A stretch of DNA of 64,000 bases from Caldalkalibacillus thermarum. GTDB lineage: Bacteria; Bacillota; Bacilli; Caldalkalibacillales; Caldalkalibacillaceae. The position numbers and the translations under genes are program-made. Location: positions 1 through 64,000 of the forward strand of contig NZ_BMKZ01000013.1 in NCBI RefSeq assembly GCF_014644735.1. Reading direction: 5' to 3'. The notes below the pieces were generated by a model, which ran no database searches, was not told the DNA's origin, and was given only the letters and a program-made list of their open reading frames with translations. Shown in pieces: positions 45,238 through 54,204 of this stretch (position 1 is its first letter; each line of letters starts with the position of its first letter).

Positions 45238-46461
45238 TTGCAACGGAATATTGAACAGCAAAAAGCGTTAGATCAAAATCCTGCCAAACGGCTGAAAGTT
45301 TTGTTAGGAGCAGCTTTCCTGATGGCTACTTCCGCTATAGGACCAGGCTTCTTGACACAAACAGCTGTTTTTACCGAAACCCTTTTGGCCAGTTTCGCCT
45401 TTGTCATTTTAGCCTCCATCATTTTGGATATTGGTGCACAGATGAACATTTGGCGAATTATTGCTGTATCTAAGAAAAGAGGGCAGGACATCGCCAATGC
45501 TGTGCTTCCCGGACTTGGCTATATAGTGGCTTTTTTCATTGTCTTGGGAGGCTTGGCATTTAACATTGGGAATATAGGCGGAGCCGGTCTGGGCATAAAC
45601 ACGCTGCTGGGTGTTGACACCCGCATAGGAGCTGTCATTACCGCTGCAATCGCTATTTTTATATTCTTATCCAAAGAAGCGGGAATGACGATGGACCGGG
45701 TGGTCCGCTGGTTGGGAGGGGTAATGATTCTTTTAACGGCTTATGTCATGGTTGTGAGCAAGCCTCCCGTTGGCGAAGCTGCATTACGCATGTTTGTGCC
45801 CCTGGAAATTGATTTCCTGGCCATCATTACCATTGTTGGCGGAACTGTTGGGGGTTACATCACCTTTGCAGGTGCCCACCGCCTGTTAGATGCCGGCATT
45901 TCTGGAAAAGAACATCTTAAACAAGTGACCAATTCTTCTGTTTCAGGCATTCTAATTGCTTCACTGATGCGGATCATTTTGTTTTTAGCTGTACTCGGCG
46001 TGGTAACAGCAGGTTTTTCCCTTGATCCGGAGAATCCGGCCGCTTCTGTTTTCCAGCACGCTGCCGGTGAAATTGGTTACCGTATTTTTGGACTGGTGCT
46101 GTGGGCTGCAGGCATCACGTCTGTTATCGGAGCTGCCTATACATCCGTCTCATTTTTACGTTCATTCCACAAAAAAATTGATCAGTATTATAAGTACTGG
46201 ATTATTGGGTTTATCCTTTTTTCCACTTTGGTTTTCGTCTCGGTGGGTCGTCCAGTCACTCTGCTGATCTTGGCAGGTGCACTAAATGGCCTGATTCTGC
46301 CACTTTCATTGGGATCTATTTTATTGGCGGCTCACAATTCTAACATCATCGGTGATTATAAACATCCAGTATGGATGACGGTTTTTGGCGGGATTGTCGT
46401 GGTGCTGACCGCTTATCTTGGAATCCGAACATTAATCACAACGATTCCCCAATTATTTTGA
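45238..46461 (+). CDS. ycsG: NRAMP-like transporter YcsG
   Basis: The 407-aa protein with about 11 helices has the NRAMP start TSAIGPGFLTQTAVFTE, in which the usual DPGN metal motif is replaced. The linked pxp genes suggest a 5-oxoproline or related solute role rather than metal import, as proposed for ycsG in the B. subtilis ycsF-kipIA operon. The start is TTG 45238, after AAAAGGAGG at ideal spacing. Confidence 0.85.
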   Translation: MQRNIEQQKALDQNPAKRLKVLLGAAFLMATSAIGPGFLTQTAVFTETLLASFAFVILASIILDIGAQMNIWRIIAVSKKRGQDIANAVLPGLGYIVAFFIVLGGLAFNIGNIGGAGLGINTLLGVDTRIGAVITAAIAIFIFLSKEAGMTMDRVVRWLGGVMILLTAYVMVVSKPPVGEAALRMFVPLEIDFLAIITIVGGTVGGYITFAGAHRLLDAGISGKEHLKQVTNSSVSGILIASLMRIILFLAVLGVVTAGFSLDPENPAASVFQHAAGEIGYRIFGLVLWAAGITSVIGAAYTSVSFLRSFHKKIDQYYKYWIIGFILFSTLVFVSVGRPVTLLILAGALNGLILPLSLGSILLAAHNSNIIGDYKHPVWMTVFGGIVVVLTAYLGIRTLITTIPQLF

Positions 46462-46492
46462 AACATTATGGTAAAATGAATTTACATTCATC

Positions 46493-46520
46493 ATGAGAGG
46501 GTGAGGTGAAGCCCTCTCAT
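46493..46520 (+). other. Hairpin between ycsG and pxpB
   Basis: ATGAGAGGG and CCCTCTCAT form a perfect 9-bp stem. No T-run follows directly, so it may limit read-through or stabilise the upstream mRNA. Confidence 0.45.
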
Positions 46521-46618
46521 CCCAAATTTATTATAGTTACCTTACACAAACTTTCAGTTTTCCCTTGTTTCGATGTTTCCAGTCTCGAAATTTTGCCTCT
46601 GTATTGGAGGAGACACTC

Positions 46619-47347
46619 ATGTTTAAGATCACACCACTTGGGGATACGGGGATCAGGGTTCAGCTGGGAAACACCATCTCTCCCGGGATTAATCAGCTCA
46701 TCCGCAGTTTTTCATTACTGCTTGAACAAGATAAACACCCTGGTATTATTGAATGGATACCCACTTACACGTCCATCACCCTCTTTTATGACCCCTATGT
46801 GATCGGATATGAAGAATTGACCGCTTATCTTGGCCACATCAAAGGCAAGCTTCATCAGGCTGACACTCCGGCAGCTGATGTGATACATATTCCAACCTGT
46901 TACGGAGGGAAGCTGGGGCCGGATTTGGAAAATGTCGCCCGGCACAATGGTCTCGCTCCAGATGAAGTGATCAAGATTCACAGTGAACCTCTGTATCTCA
47001 TTTATATGCTGGGCTTTACTCCCGGATTTCCCTACTTGGGCGGCATGTCCAAACGGATCGCCACACCGCGTCTGGATGTGCCCCGTTCTCTAGTCCCGGC
47101 CGGTTCAGTGGGAATTGCCGGTGAACAAACAGGGATTTATCCTATGGAAACCCCCGGGGGATGGCAAATCATCGGCCGCACGCCCGTTAAACTTTACGAT
47201 CCTTCGCGGGAACCATCCATCCTGCTTAAAGCAGGAAATTATGTGAAGTTTGTGCCCATCTCATATGATGAGTACACACGAATTGAAAAAGCGATTGAGC
47301 AAGGATGTTACCAACCCCGAATAACGACATACGGGAGGGAAACATGA
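46619..47347 (+). CDS. pxpB: 5-oxoprolinase subunit PxpB (KipI family)
   Basis: The 242-aa allophanate-hydrolase subunit 1-like protein has [28 protein letters not shown] and [12 protein letters not shown]. With PxpA and PxpC it hydrolyses 5-oxoproline to glutamate using ATP. The B. subtilis homologue KipI also inhibits KinA. ATG 46619 follows GGAGGAGA; the stop overlaps the pxpA start (ATGATG). Confidence 0.92.
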   Translation: MFKITPLGDTGIRVQLGNTISPGINQLIRSFSLLLEQDKHPGIIEWIPTYTSITLFYDPYVIGYEELTAYLGHIKGKLHQADTPAADVIHIPTCYGGKLGPDLENVARHNGLAPDEVIKIHSEPLYLIYMLGFTPGFPYLGGMSKRIATPRLDVPRSLVPAGSVGIAGEQTGIYPMETPGGWQIIGRTPVKLYDPSREPSILLKAGNYVKFVPISYDEYTRIEKAIEQGCYQPRITTYGRET

Positions 47348-48114
47348 TGGCCTATGAAGTGGATTTAAACAGTGATCTGGGTGAAAGTTTTGGCGCATAT
47401 ACCATTGGCCAGGACGAGCAGGTATTAAACTATGTCACCTCGGCCAATATTGCTTGCGGTTATCACGGGGGTGACCACAATGTGATGTCCCGCACAGTAA
47501 AAATGGCCGCCGAGAGAGGCGTGGGCATCGGGGCCCATCCTGGACTGCCTGATCTGATCGGTTTTGGCCGGCGCCTGATGCAGGTGGATCCAGAGGATGT
47601 GTATCACTTTGTGTTGTATCAAATCGGGGCACTGGCTGCTTTTGCCCGGGCTCACAAGACTGAACTGAATCATGTGAAACCCCACGGAGCCTTATATAAT
47701 ATGGCCAGCCGTGATCCTGAAATAGCTCTGGCCATTGCTGAGGCCGTGTATCACTTTGATCCCCAACTCATCTTGTTTGGCTTAGCAGGCAGCGAATTGG
47801 TCAAAGCAGGCCGCCAAACGGGTCTTAAAGTGGCTGAAGAGGTGTTTGCCGACCGCACCTATCAGCCCGATGGCACCTTAACCCCCCGCACTCAACCCCA
47901 GGCCATGATTCACGATCCGGAGGAAGCGGCCCAAAGGGTAGCACGCATGGTGCTGGAAGGGAAAGTACAAGCTGTAGACGGCACGGACATCCCCATCAAG
48001 GCAGACACCGTGTGTGTGCACGGAGACAGTCCCCAGGCACTCCTTTTTGTACAAAAGTTGCGAGATTCACTGACCAAACAAGGTATACACATTAAACGGG
48101 TGGGAACGTCTTAA
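47344..48114 (+). CDS. pxpA: 5-oxoprolinase subunit PxpA (LamB/YcsF family)
   Basis: The 256-aa protein has [12 protein letters not shown] at the start, [25 protein letters not shown] and VKPHGALYN, the typical LamB/YcsF metal and catalytic segments. The start codon overlaps the pxpB stop, with GGGAGG before it. Confidence 0.94.
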   Translation: MMAYEVDLNSDLGESFGAYTIGQDEQVLNYVTSANIACGYHGGDHNVMSRTVKMAAERGVGIGAHPGLPDLIGFGRRLMQVDPEDVYHFVLYQIGALAAFARAHKTELNHVKPHGALYNMASRDPEIALAIAEAVYHFDPQLILFGLAGSELVKAGRQTGLKVAEEVFADRTYQPDGTLTPRTQPQAMIHDPEEAAQRVARMVLEGKVQAVDGTDIPIKADTVCVHGDSPQALLFVQKLRDSLTKQGIHIKRVGTS

Positions 48115-48147
48115 AATGGTTCACAGAAAAATCGTCCCCTGTTTGAA

Positions 48148-49092
48148 GTGATCAAACCAGGCTTATACACGACCGTGCAAGATTTGGGACGGGCAGGATT
48201 TCAGCAATACGGGATGGTGGCCTCCGGCGCAATGGATCCCTTCGCCATACAGGTAGCCAACCTGCTTGTAGGCAACCGCCGCAATGAAGCCGCCTTGGAA
48301 ATCACACTTGTAGGACCAGAGCTCCGTCTCTTAAACGATGTCGTGCTGGCCATTTGCGGAGCAGATTTGTCACCTTCCCTCGACGGCCACCAAGTTCCGC
48401 TGTGGAAATCCTTTTTGGCCAAGGCGGGGCAAACGCTCTCTTTCGCTGCTCCAAAACAAGGGGCACGAGCTTATCTGGCAGCCAGCGGCGGAATTGATGT
48501 CCCCCTTGTCATGGGCAGTAAATCCACATACACCAAAGGGAAAGTGGGAGGATTGAAAGGACGGCCATTGGCTAAAGGGGATGTGATTAATGGCGGAGAG
48601 GCCCCACAAGCCAAGGAAAAACTGGCCGGCCGGGGGCTTGTGAAGAGCGATATCCCAGTCTATCACAATAACCAACGGATCAGAGTGATCCTGGGGCCTG
48701 AACAAAGCGCATTTACGGAAGAAAGCATTGAAACCTTTCTTACTAAATCCTATCAGATTACCAACCAAGCCGACCGGATGGGCTACCGCCTGGCCGGACC
48801 AAAGCTCCGTCACAAGTCAGGAGCAGACATCATCTCTGATGCGGTTGCTTTAGGCACCATTCAAGTCCCTTCCAGCGGCGAGCCTATTATTTTGATGGCC
48901 GACCGCCAAACCACAGGCGGTTATACCCGTATTGCCAATGTTATCTCGGTAGATATTCCCTTTATCGCCCAGATGCGGCCGGGCGACAAAGTCCGCTTTC
49001 AAGCCGTCAGTGTCGAGGAAGCCCACCGGCTATACCGTGAGCGGGAACGCTTCTTGCGCTGCCTCAGCGTGGCCTGTGGGGTGACTAAGTAG
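48148..49092 (+). CDS. pxpC: 5-oxoprolinase subunit PxpC (KipA family), 5' end disturbed
   Basis: The protein is about 314 aa: VIKPGLYTTVQDLGR-AGFQQYG, ASGAMDPFAIQVAN and the C-terminal TGGYTRIANVI region are intact. The GTG at 48148 has no ribosome site, and homologues start earlier with PLFEVIKPG. An ATG at 48116 lies about 10 nt after GGTGGG. It reads MVHRK, then falls out of frame at a five-A run (48127-48131). One more A would give MVHRKNRPLFEVIKPG. Confidence 0.85.
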   Translation: MIKPGLYTTVQDLGRAGFQQYGMVASGAMDPFAIQVANLLVGNRRNEAALEITLVGPELRLLNDVVLAICGADLSPSLDGHQVPLWKSFLAKAGQTLSFAAPKQGARAYLAASGGIDVPLVMGSKSTYTKGKVGGLKGRPLAKGDVINGGEAPQAKEKLAGRGLVKSDIPVYHNNQRIRVILGPEQSAFTEESIETFLTKSYQITNQADRMGYRLAGPKLRHKSGADIISDAVALGTIQVPSSGEPIILMADRQTTGGYTRIANVISVDIPFIAQMRPGDKVRFQAVSVEEAHRLYRERERFLRCLSVACGVTK

Positions 49093-49281
49093 GGAAATGA
49101 CAAAACAAAACAGGGAGCTTGCACCGTCGCTCCCTGTATGGCTGGGCCCCGGCAATTGCCTGCCCAGCATACCTTTTCTTTTTCTCATTTTGACTCCTAA
49201 CCGTTCCAATTCCTTGCGCAACATTTCCCGCCATTTCCGTCTTTCCCTTTTCGATGTTGCCTGCTGAACAACCCCTGGCAT
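49030..49281 (-). CDS. Possible small basic protein, antisense to the pxpC end
   Basis: ATG 49281 has an excellent GGGAGGTGA site and begins MPGVVQQATSKRERRKWREM, a lysine/arginine-rich helix for about 45 residues. The frame then passes through a terminator-like hairpin (49101-49136) and into the antisense of pxpC. Only the first half is plausible protein; the 3' end may be frame-shifted. No family recognised. Confidence 0.35.
   Translation of the reverse strand: MPGVVQQATSKRERRKWREMLRKELERLGVKMRKRKGMLGRQLPGPSHTGSDGASSLFCFVISLLSHPTGHAEAAQEAFPLTV
49101..49136 (-). terminator. Intrinsic terminator, minus strand
   Basis: CAGGGAGC and GCTCCCTG form an 8-bp stem, followed on the minus strand by TTTTGTTTTG. 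On the plus strand it lies just after the pxpC stop, where the stem could also stall polymerase. Confidence 0.6.
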
Positions 49282-49416
49282 TGCATTCACCTCCCGTTGT
49301 GAGTATATAAGCCGCACAGGGATATGTGTACTCACCTGCAGAGGAGGTGTGTGTATTTATATTATAACATTTTCTTTATATTAATTCACCACGGCCCTTT
49401 TTAAGATAACAACTGC

Positions 49417-50328
49417 TTAAGACAACAACTGCGCTTTTTGCAAGAGTTGTTTAAGCTTTTCCCGCTTTTGTTCAGTCAAAGGACGGGCTGGGGGCAGAAC
49501 AGCAGTAGAAATCTCTATCCCTCTCAAGCGAATCGCTTCTTTAATCACATTGACAAAGGGAACATCTAGTTTGTACATAGCCAGAAGCGGGGCCAGGCGT
49601 CGATGCAATTGAATCGCCCTGCTGTAATCCCCCTGTTGAAAGGCTTCGTATAAACCCACCGTGATTTCCGGAGCGAAGTTAGCACTGGCCGGGATCGCAC
49701 CGTCTCCCCCCAAAGCCAGTGTGTTGAACAGGTGGTCATCAAACCCTGCAAAAACGGCAAATTCTGGCCTGTTATGTTTAATTTGAACAATTATCTCCCG
49801 AATATGTCCAGCTGTGTCTACTGTATCCTTCAGTCCGACAATATGCTCATAATCCATGGCCAGCCTTTTAATGAACGCCGGAGTTAAATCCTGTCCGGTA
49901 AGCAGGGGAAAATTGTAGATCAGAATAGGACAAGTAACTGCCTCCGCCACACGGGCATAGTGGGCATAGAGATGATCTTCTGCCAGGGGCCAATAGTAGG
50001 GATTAAGCACCAGTACCCCGTCGGCACCTGCCTGTTGAGCATGTTTACTTAACTCAACCGTTTCGGCCGTACTGGGGCTGCCGGTGCCAATCATAACCGG
50101 CACACGCTTAGCCACATATTCTACGGCAAACTCGGCGACCTGTTTCCGCTGCCCTAACCCCATCTGGCTGAATTCACCACCGGTGCCCAAGATCAGCAAC
50201 CCGTGCACACCGGCTTCAATCAAGTGATCCAACAATTTTTTCATTCCATCCTTATCCAGATCACCCTGTTCATCCACAATGGTAGGTACCGGGGGAATGA
50301 TACCTTGAAACGGATGTGTTTTGGCCAT
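49417..50328 (-). CDS. 2-keto-3-deoxy sugar-acid aldolase, YagE/YjhH-like (DapA superfamily)
   Basis: The 303-aa class I aldolase has ILGTGGEFSQM, LNPYYWPL, the catalytic Tyr in IYNFPLLTGQDLTPA and the Schiff-base Lys in VGLKDTVD. FDDHLFNTLALGGDGAI and FVNVIKEAI also match E. coli YagE/YjhH far better than DapA or NanA. Those enzymes split 2-keto-3-deoxy-xylonate or -gluconate into pyruvate and an aldehyde. In E. coli they neighbour an IlvD/Edd dehydratase and an IclR regulator, the same three partners as here. It is the last gene of the cluster. Confidence 0.85.
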   Translation of the reverse strand: MAKTHPFQGIIPPVPTIVDEQGDLDKDGMKKLLDHLIEAGVHGLLILGTGGEFSQMGLGQRKQVAEFAVEYVAKRVPVMIGTGSPSTAETVELSKHAQQAGADGVLVLNPYYWPLAEDHLYAHYARVAEAVTCPILIYNFPLLTGQDLTPAFIKRLAMDYEHIVGLKDTVDTAGHIREIIVQIKHNRPEFAVFAGFDDHLFNTLALGGDGAIPASANFAPEITVGLYEAFQQGDYSRAIQLHRRLAPLLAMYKLDVPFVNVIKEAIRLRGIEISTAVLPPARPLTEQKREKLKQLLQKAQLLS

Positions 50329-50410
50329 TGTGTCATCTCCTTATATCGCTAATTTTTTATGTCACCTAACTTTAACTTATAACCCTTACTTAAATTAAAC
50401 TCTTAACTCA

Positions 50411-51190
50411 TCAAGTTACTTCAGCAGCAACATATCCTAATGCATTGGAAATAAGCAGGGCATAATGTTTGATTATGCTGCTCAGCTCCGTTTTAACACG
50501 CTCTTCAGTCATGCGAAAAGTGGGACCTGATATACTGAAAGCGGCTACAATTTCACCTTCATAATTGCGGATCGGGGCACCAATGCAGCGGATGCCCTCC
50601 TCATGTTCGACGTTATCAATAGCAAATCCTTGGCTGCGGACCTTGGCCAGCTCAGTCAGCAACGTTTTTAAATCGGTGATGGTCTGCTTCGTTTTAGCGG
50701 GCATGCCGGTGCGGGCCATAATGGCTGCTATTTCATCCTCAAGCAGCTCCGAGAGCAGCACTTTGCCAACGGCGGTGCAATGCATCAACACCCGGTTGCC
50801 TACTTTGGAATACATGCGGATTGTATTGTCGCCTTCCACCTTTTCCACATACACTGCCTCATCACCATCACGTACACAAAGATGGATCACTTCGTTAGTC
50901 GCCTTGCATAAAGCCTCCAAATAGGGTAAAGCCACCTTGCGCACATCCAGCTGATCCATCAGTGAACCAGACAGGTACAATAGGCGCAAACCAAGCTGAT
51001 ACTGGCCGGTCTTAGGATTTTGACGGATATATTGCCGTTCCAATAATGTTTTCAGAAAGCGGTGAATCGTGCTTTTAGGCAGGTCCATACGGTTGCTCAG
51101 TTCAGTCACACCCAACCCTTCCGGTTCATCAGCTAAGTATTCTAAAAGGGTGAGGGCACGATCAACAGATTGGACGATATCTTTACGCAT
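50411..51190 (-). CDS. IclR-family transcriptional regulator
   Basis: This is a 259-aa regulator: an N-terminal winged HTH (VTELSNRMDLPKSTIHRFLKTL) and an IclR effector domain (about 80-250) with HCTAVGKVLLSEL, IDNVEHEEGIRCIGAPI and AAFSISGP. It probably senses the sugar acid or its 2-keto-3-deoxy derivative. ATG 51190 follows AGAGGTGATC. It sits inside the cluster rather than being divergently transcribed, so it would be co-expressed with its targets. Confidence 0.88.
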   Translation of the reverse strand: MRKDIVQSVDRALTLLEYLADEPEGLGVTELSNRMDLPKSTIHRFLKTLLERQYIRQNPKTGQYQLGLRLLYLSGSLMDQLDVRKVALPYLEALCKATNEVIHLCVRDGDEAVYVEKVEGDNTIRMYSKVGNRVLMHCTAVGKVLLSELLEDEIAAIMARTGMPAKTKQTITDLKTLLTELAKVRSQGFAIDNVEHEEGIRCIGAPIRNYEGEIVAAFSISGPTFRMTEERVKTELSSIIKHYALLISNALGYVAAEVT

Positions 51191-51259
51191 CCAGATCACC
51201 TCTACCCCTATCATATCAAAGCGGAGGTAAAACAGAACCAATATAAACGGTTCACCTCC

Positions 51260-52273
51260 CTACATAGAAGTAAGTTCCTGGTACACTACATCCGTGATGG
51301 GAATGCCTTTTTTCAGGCGTTCTTCTTCTTTCAATTGTTCCGGTTCTCCTGGTACCATCACCCGTTCAAACCCAGGTGCTGGCGGTACTTGATGCAATTC
51401 ATCAATCATTTGATCGATATGAGTTAAAAAATTGTCTGCGGTTGTAAATATGGATATGTCAATAGCTATAAGTAGATGTCCTAACTTGCGCTTTTTGTCA
51501 TAATCCCCATACATAGCCGTTATATGGGGACCAAAGGCAGAGCCGGTTAATATGCCAGACAATACATCAATCATCAAGGCCAGACCGTATCCTTTTGGCC
51601 CTCCAAATGGGAGCAAAGCACGCACTCGATGAGGATCCGTAGTTGGATTACCCTGTTCATCAACCCCCCACCGATCCGGGATAGACAAACCTTGATTGCG
51701 GGCATGTAGCACTTTGCCAAAGGCTACTTCGCTTGTTGCCATATCAAGAATAATCGGTTTATGTTTCTTAGCCGGTACACCAAAGGCAATAGGGTTGGTA
51801 CCAAGATAGGGCTTTGCTCCCCCAAATGGCACCATCACTTTATCAGTATGGGTCAGGGCAATCCCGATCATTTTTTGTTCGGCAGCCATTTGAACATAAT
51901 AAGATAATGCTCCGCAATGGCTGCTGTTAATCACCCCAACCATACCAATTCCCTGATACTTTGCCCGGTTGATCGCCTCCTGCATGGCTTCTTTAGCCAC
52001 TACATGCCCCAATCCGTCATCCCCATCAAAAAGGGCAACAGAAGGACTTTTTTCATCCACTTTAAATTGAGGACGGATATTGATACCACCGCTTTTGATT
52101 CGCTTCACATAATGCATGGTGCGCAACACTCCGTGGGAATGAACCCCGCGTAAATCCGCGTGAACCAAAACCTCAGCCACCGTATAGGCATGCTTATCTG
52201 GCACACCAACTTTTATCAATTGCTTAGCACACAATGAGATTAACTCATTATAACTAACAATGACATCACCCAT
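51260..52273 (-). CDS. Ldh2-family (malate/L-lactate/ureidoglycolate-type) NAD(P) dehydrogenase
   Basis: The 337-aa Ldh2/MDG2 oxidoreductase has ADLRGVHSHGV, the INSSHCGALSYYVQMA active site, GTNPIAFGVP, DMATSEVAFGKV and FGGPKGYGLALMIDVLSG. The family reduces 2-keto acids or oxidises 2-hydroxy acids. In this cluster it could act on lactate, glycolate or a keto sugar acid; the substrate cannot be named. It lies between dctM and the regulator. Confidence 0.85.
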   Translation of the reverse strand: MGDVIVSYNELISLCAKQLIKVGVPDKHAYTVAEVLVHADLRGVHSHGVLRTMHYVKRIKSGGINIRPQFKVDEKSPSVALFDGDDGLGHVVAKEAMQEAINRAKYQGIGMVGVINSSHCGALSYYVQMAAEQKMIGIALTHTDKVMVPFGGAKPYLGTNPIAFGVPAKKHKPIILDMATSEVAFGKVLHARNQGLSIPDRWGVDEQGNPTTDPHRVRALLPFGGPKGYGLALMIDVLSGILTGSAFGPHITAMYGDYDKKRKLGHLLIAIDISIFTTADNFLTHIDQMIDELHQVPPAPGFERVMVPGEPEQLKEEERLKKGIPITDVVYQELTSM

Positions 52274-52315
52274 CTGATACCATCCCTCTCTTTCACATGT
52301 TGATCGTAAAATATT

Positions 52316-53596
52316 TTACTTGGTTAGTATTTCTAGTGGAACAAGTACGAGTTCTGGTACAAAGATCAAGATCAACAGAATAATGATCTGAGCCAAAAGG
52401 AAAGGCCATATCCCTTTGGTGATATCAACAATACTGATTTTACTGATACCACATCCTACATACAGCACCGTTCCCACAGGAGGTGTAATTAAACCAATAC
52501 ACAAGGTCATTACCATAATGATCCCAAAATAAACCGGATGAATACCTGCTGCTTCAATTACAGGCAACAGAATAGGGGTAAAGATCAAAATAGCTGGTGT
52601 CATATCCATAACCAAACCGACCAATAGCAGAAAAATCATGAGAATCAAGAGCAGCAACAGGGGTGATTCAGTCAGCCCGGCCAGAAGGCCTACCACTTCA
52701 GCTGGAATTTGCGCCACTGTGATCACCCAAGCCGTCACCATGGCTGCCGAAGCCAGAAACATGACCACACCTGTTGTTTTGGTGGCATTAACAAACACCT
52801 GGGGCAGATCATTTACCTTTAACTCCCCACGATAAACAGTCATGCTGATTAACAAAGCATAAACCACGGCTACAACGGCGGCTTCAGTAGGCGTAAAAAT
52901 ACCGCCCCGCAATCCAACGATGATAATTACAGGCAACAACAGAGCCCATATAGCCTTAGCAAATGCTTGCAGACGTTCCTTATTGCTGGCCTTAGGCATT
53001 TTTTCATAATTATTCCGCTTGGCCACAAAGTACCAAGCGATCATTAAGCCCAGCGCAAACAAAATCCCCGGTACAATACCAGCCATAAACAGTTGTGTAA
53101 TAGAGACTCCCCCTACTACACCAAACAAGATTAAGGGGATACTTGGCGGAATAATGCCTGCAATAATTCCTGATGAAGCTACTAAACCGGTTGAACGTTT
53201 AATATCATATCCACGGGCAGCCATCATGGGGATTAACATGGCTCCCAATGCGGCTGTATCGGCTACAGCAGATCCGGATAATCCGGCAAACAACACACCA
53301 GCCAGAATGACCACGTATCCCAGTCCGCCCCGGATGTGTCCGACCATTTTAATGGCAAAGTCCACCACTCGGCGTGAAATCCCGCCCGCATTCATAATCT
53401 CTCCTGCTAAGATAAAGAAAGGGATAGCCATTAATGGAAAATTGTTGGCCCCGTTGATTAAGTTTTGGGCAATAATTTGTGTATCAAAATTACCCATCAC
53501 TATCATCATGGCGATCGAGCTGATCAACATGGCTATGGCCACTGGCACACCTAGAAAAAGGAAAGCGAACAACACACCGAAAAAAACCCATATCAT
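52316..53596 (-). CDS. TRAP transporter large permease DctM
   Basis: The 426-aa membrane protein has about 12 helices. The start reads FLGVPVAIAMLIS, NFPLMAIPFFILAGEIMNAGGIS is the DctM signature, and SGSAVADTAALGAMLIP and TPPVGTVLYVGCGI follow. It carries sodium-coupled import of a carboxylate handed over by DctP. It lies 5 nt after dctQ. Confidence 0.92.
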   Translation of the reverse strand: MIWVFFGVLFAFLFLGVPVAIAMLISSIAMMIVMGNFDTQIIAQNLINGANNFPLMAIPFFILAGEIMNAGGISRRVVDFAIKMVGHIRGGLGYVVILAGVLFAGLSGSAVADTAALGAMLIPMMAARGYDIKRSTGLVASSGIIAGIIPPSIPLILFGVVGGVSITQLFMAGIVPGILFALGLMIAWYFVAKRNNYEKMPKASNKERLQAFAKAIWALLLPVIIIVGLRGGIFTPTEAAVVAVVYALLISMTVYRGELKVNDLPQVFVNATKTTGVVMFLASAAMVTAWVITVAQIPAEVVGLLAGLTESPLLLLLILMIFLLLVGLVMDMTPAILIFTPILLPVIEAAGIHPVYFGIIMVMTLCIGLITPPVGTVLYVGCGISKISIVDITKGIWPFLLAQIIILLILIFVPELVLVPLEILTK

Positions 53597-53601
53597 GATG
53601 A

Positions 53602-54120
53602 TTAATCCTCCCTAGCGGAATGATGAGCTTCTGTTTTGGCCCAGCTCGGTGCATTTTTGTTAAACAAGACAAACTGGCAGGTTTGCACCGCACTAATGAT
53701 CATCATAATCAGACCGGCCGCAATCCCGGCTACGTATAATACGGAAATTGAAATACCTGTGGCAGGTGCAAAATTATTAATGTTCAGTTGATACATTTTA
53801 AGTGCACCATCTACAAACAAATAAAGAACGGCAATAACGATGAAATTAATCAAGGCATAAACCGCTTTTTGCAACCCAAGTGGAAGCGAACCTACAAACA
53901 AATCCACGCCTAGATGCGCTTTCTCCTTATGCGCAACTATTGCCCCCAAAAAGACAATATAAACAAATAAAAAACGAGCCAATTCTTCTGACCAAGTAAT
54001 CCCTGAGTCAAAACCGTAGCGTAAAACAACATTGAGAAATACCAAAATAACCATCGTAGAAAAAATAACTGTGATAATCCCATACAACAGTCCGTTTAAG
54101 AAATGTAAAATTTTCGTCAT
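53602..54120 (-). CDS. TRAP transporter small permease DctQ
   Basis: The 172-aa protein has four helices, with GITWSEELARFLFVYIVFLGA, the conserved DctQ core, in the middle. It works with DctM. Confidence 0.9.
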   Translation of the reverse strand: MTKILHFLNGLLYGIITVIFSTMVILVFLNVVLRYGFDSGITWSEELARFLFVYIVFLGAIVAHKEKAHLGVDLFVGSLPLGLQKAVYALINFIVIAVLYLFVDGALKMYQLNINNFAPATGISISVLYVAGIAAGLIMMIISAVQTCQFVLFNKNAPSWAKTEAHHSARED

Positions 54121-54150
54121 GAAGAGTCACCCCTTCCCTTTCATGGTCAG

Positions 54151-54180
54151 AAATGGATATAGGATAACCTATATCCATTT
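54151..54180. other. Perfect 13-bp hairpin between dctP and dctQ
   Basis: AAATGGATATAGG and CCTATATCCATTT enclose a 4-nt loop. Located between a binding-protein gene and its permease genes, it probably stabilises dctP mRNA or partly terminates, giving more DctP than DctQM. Confidence 0.65.
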
Positions 54181-54204
54181 TTGAACAAGAATAAGTACTC
54201 CTCT

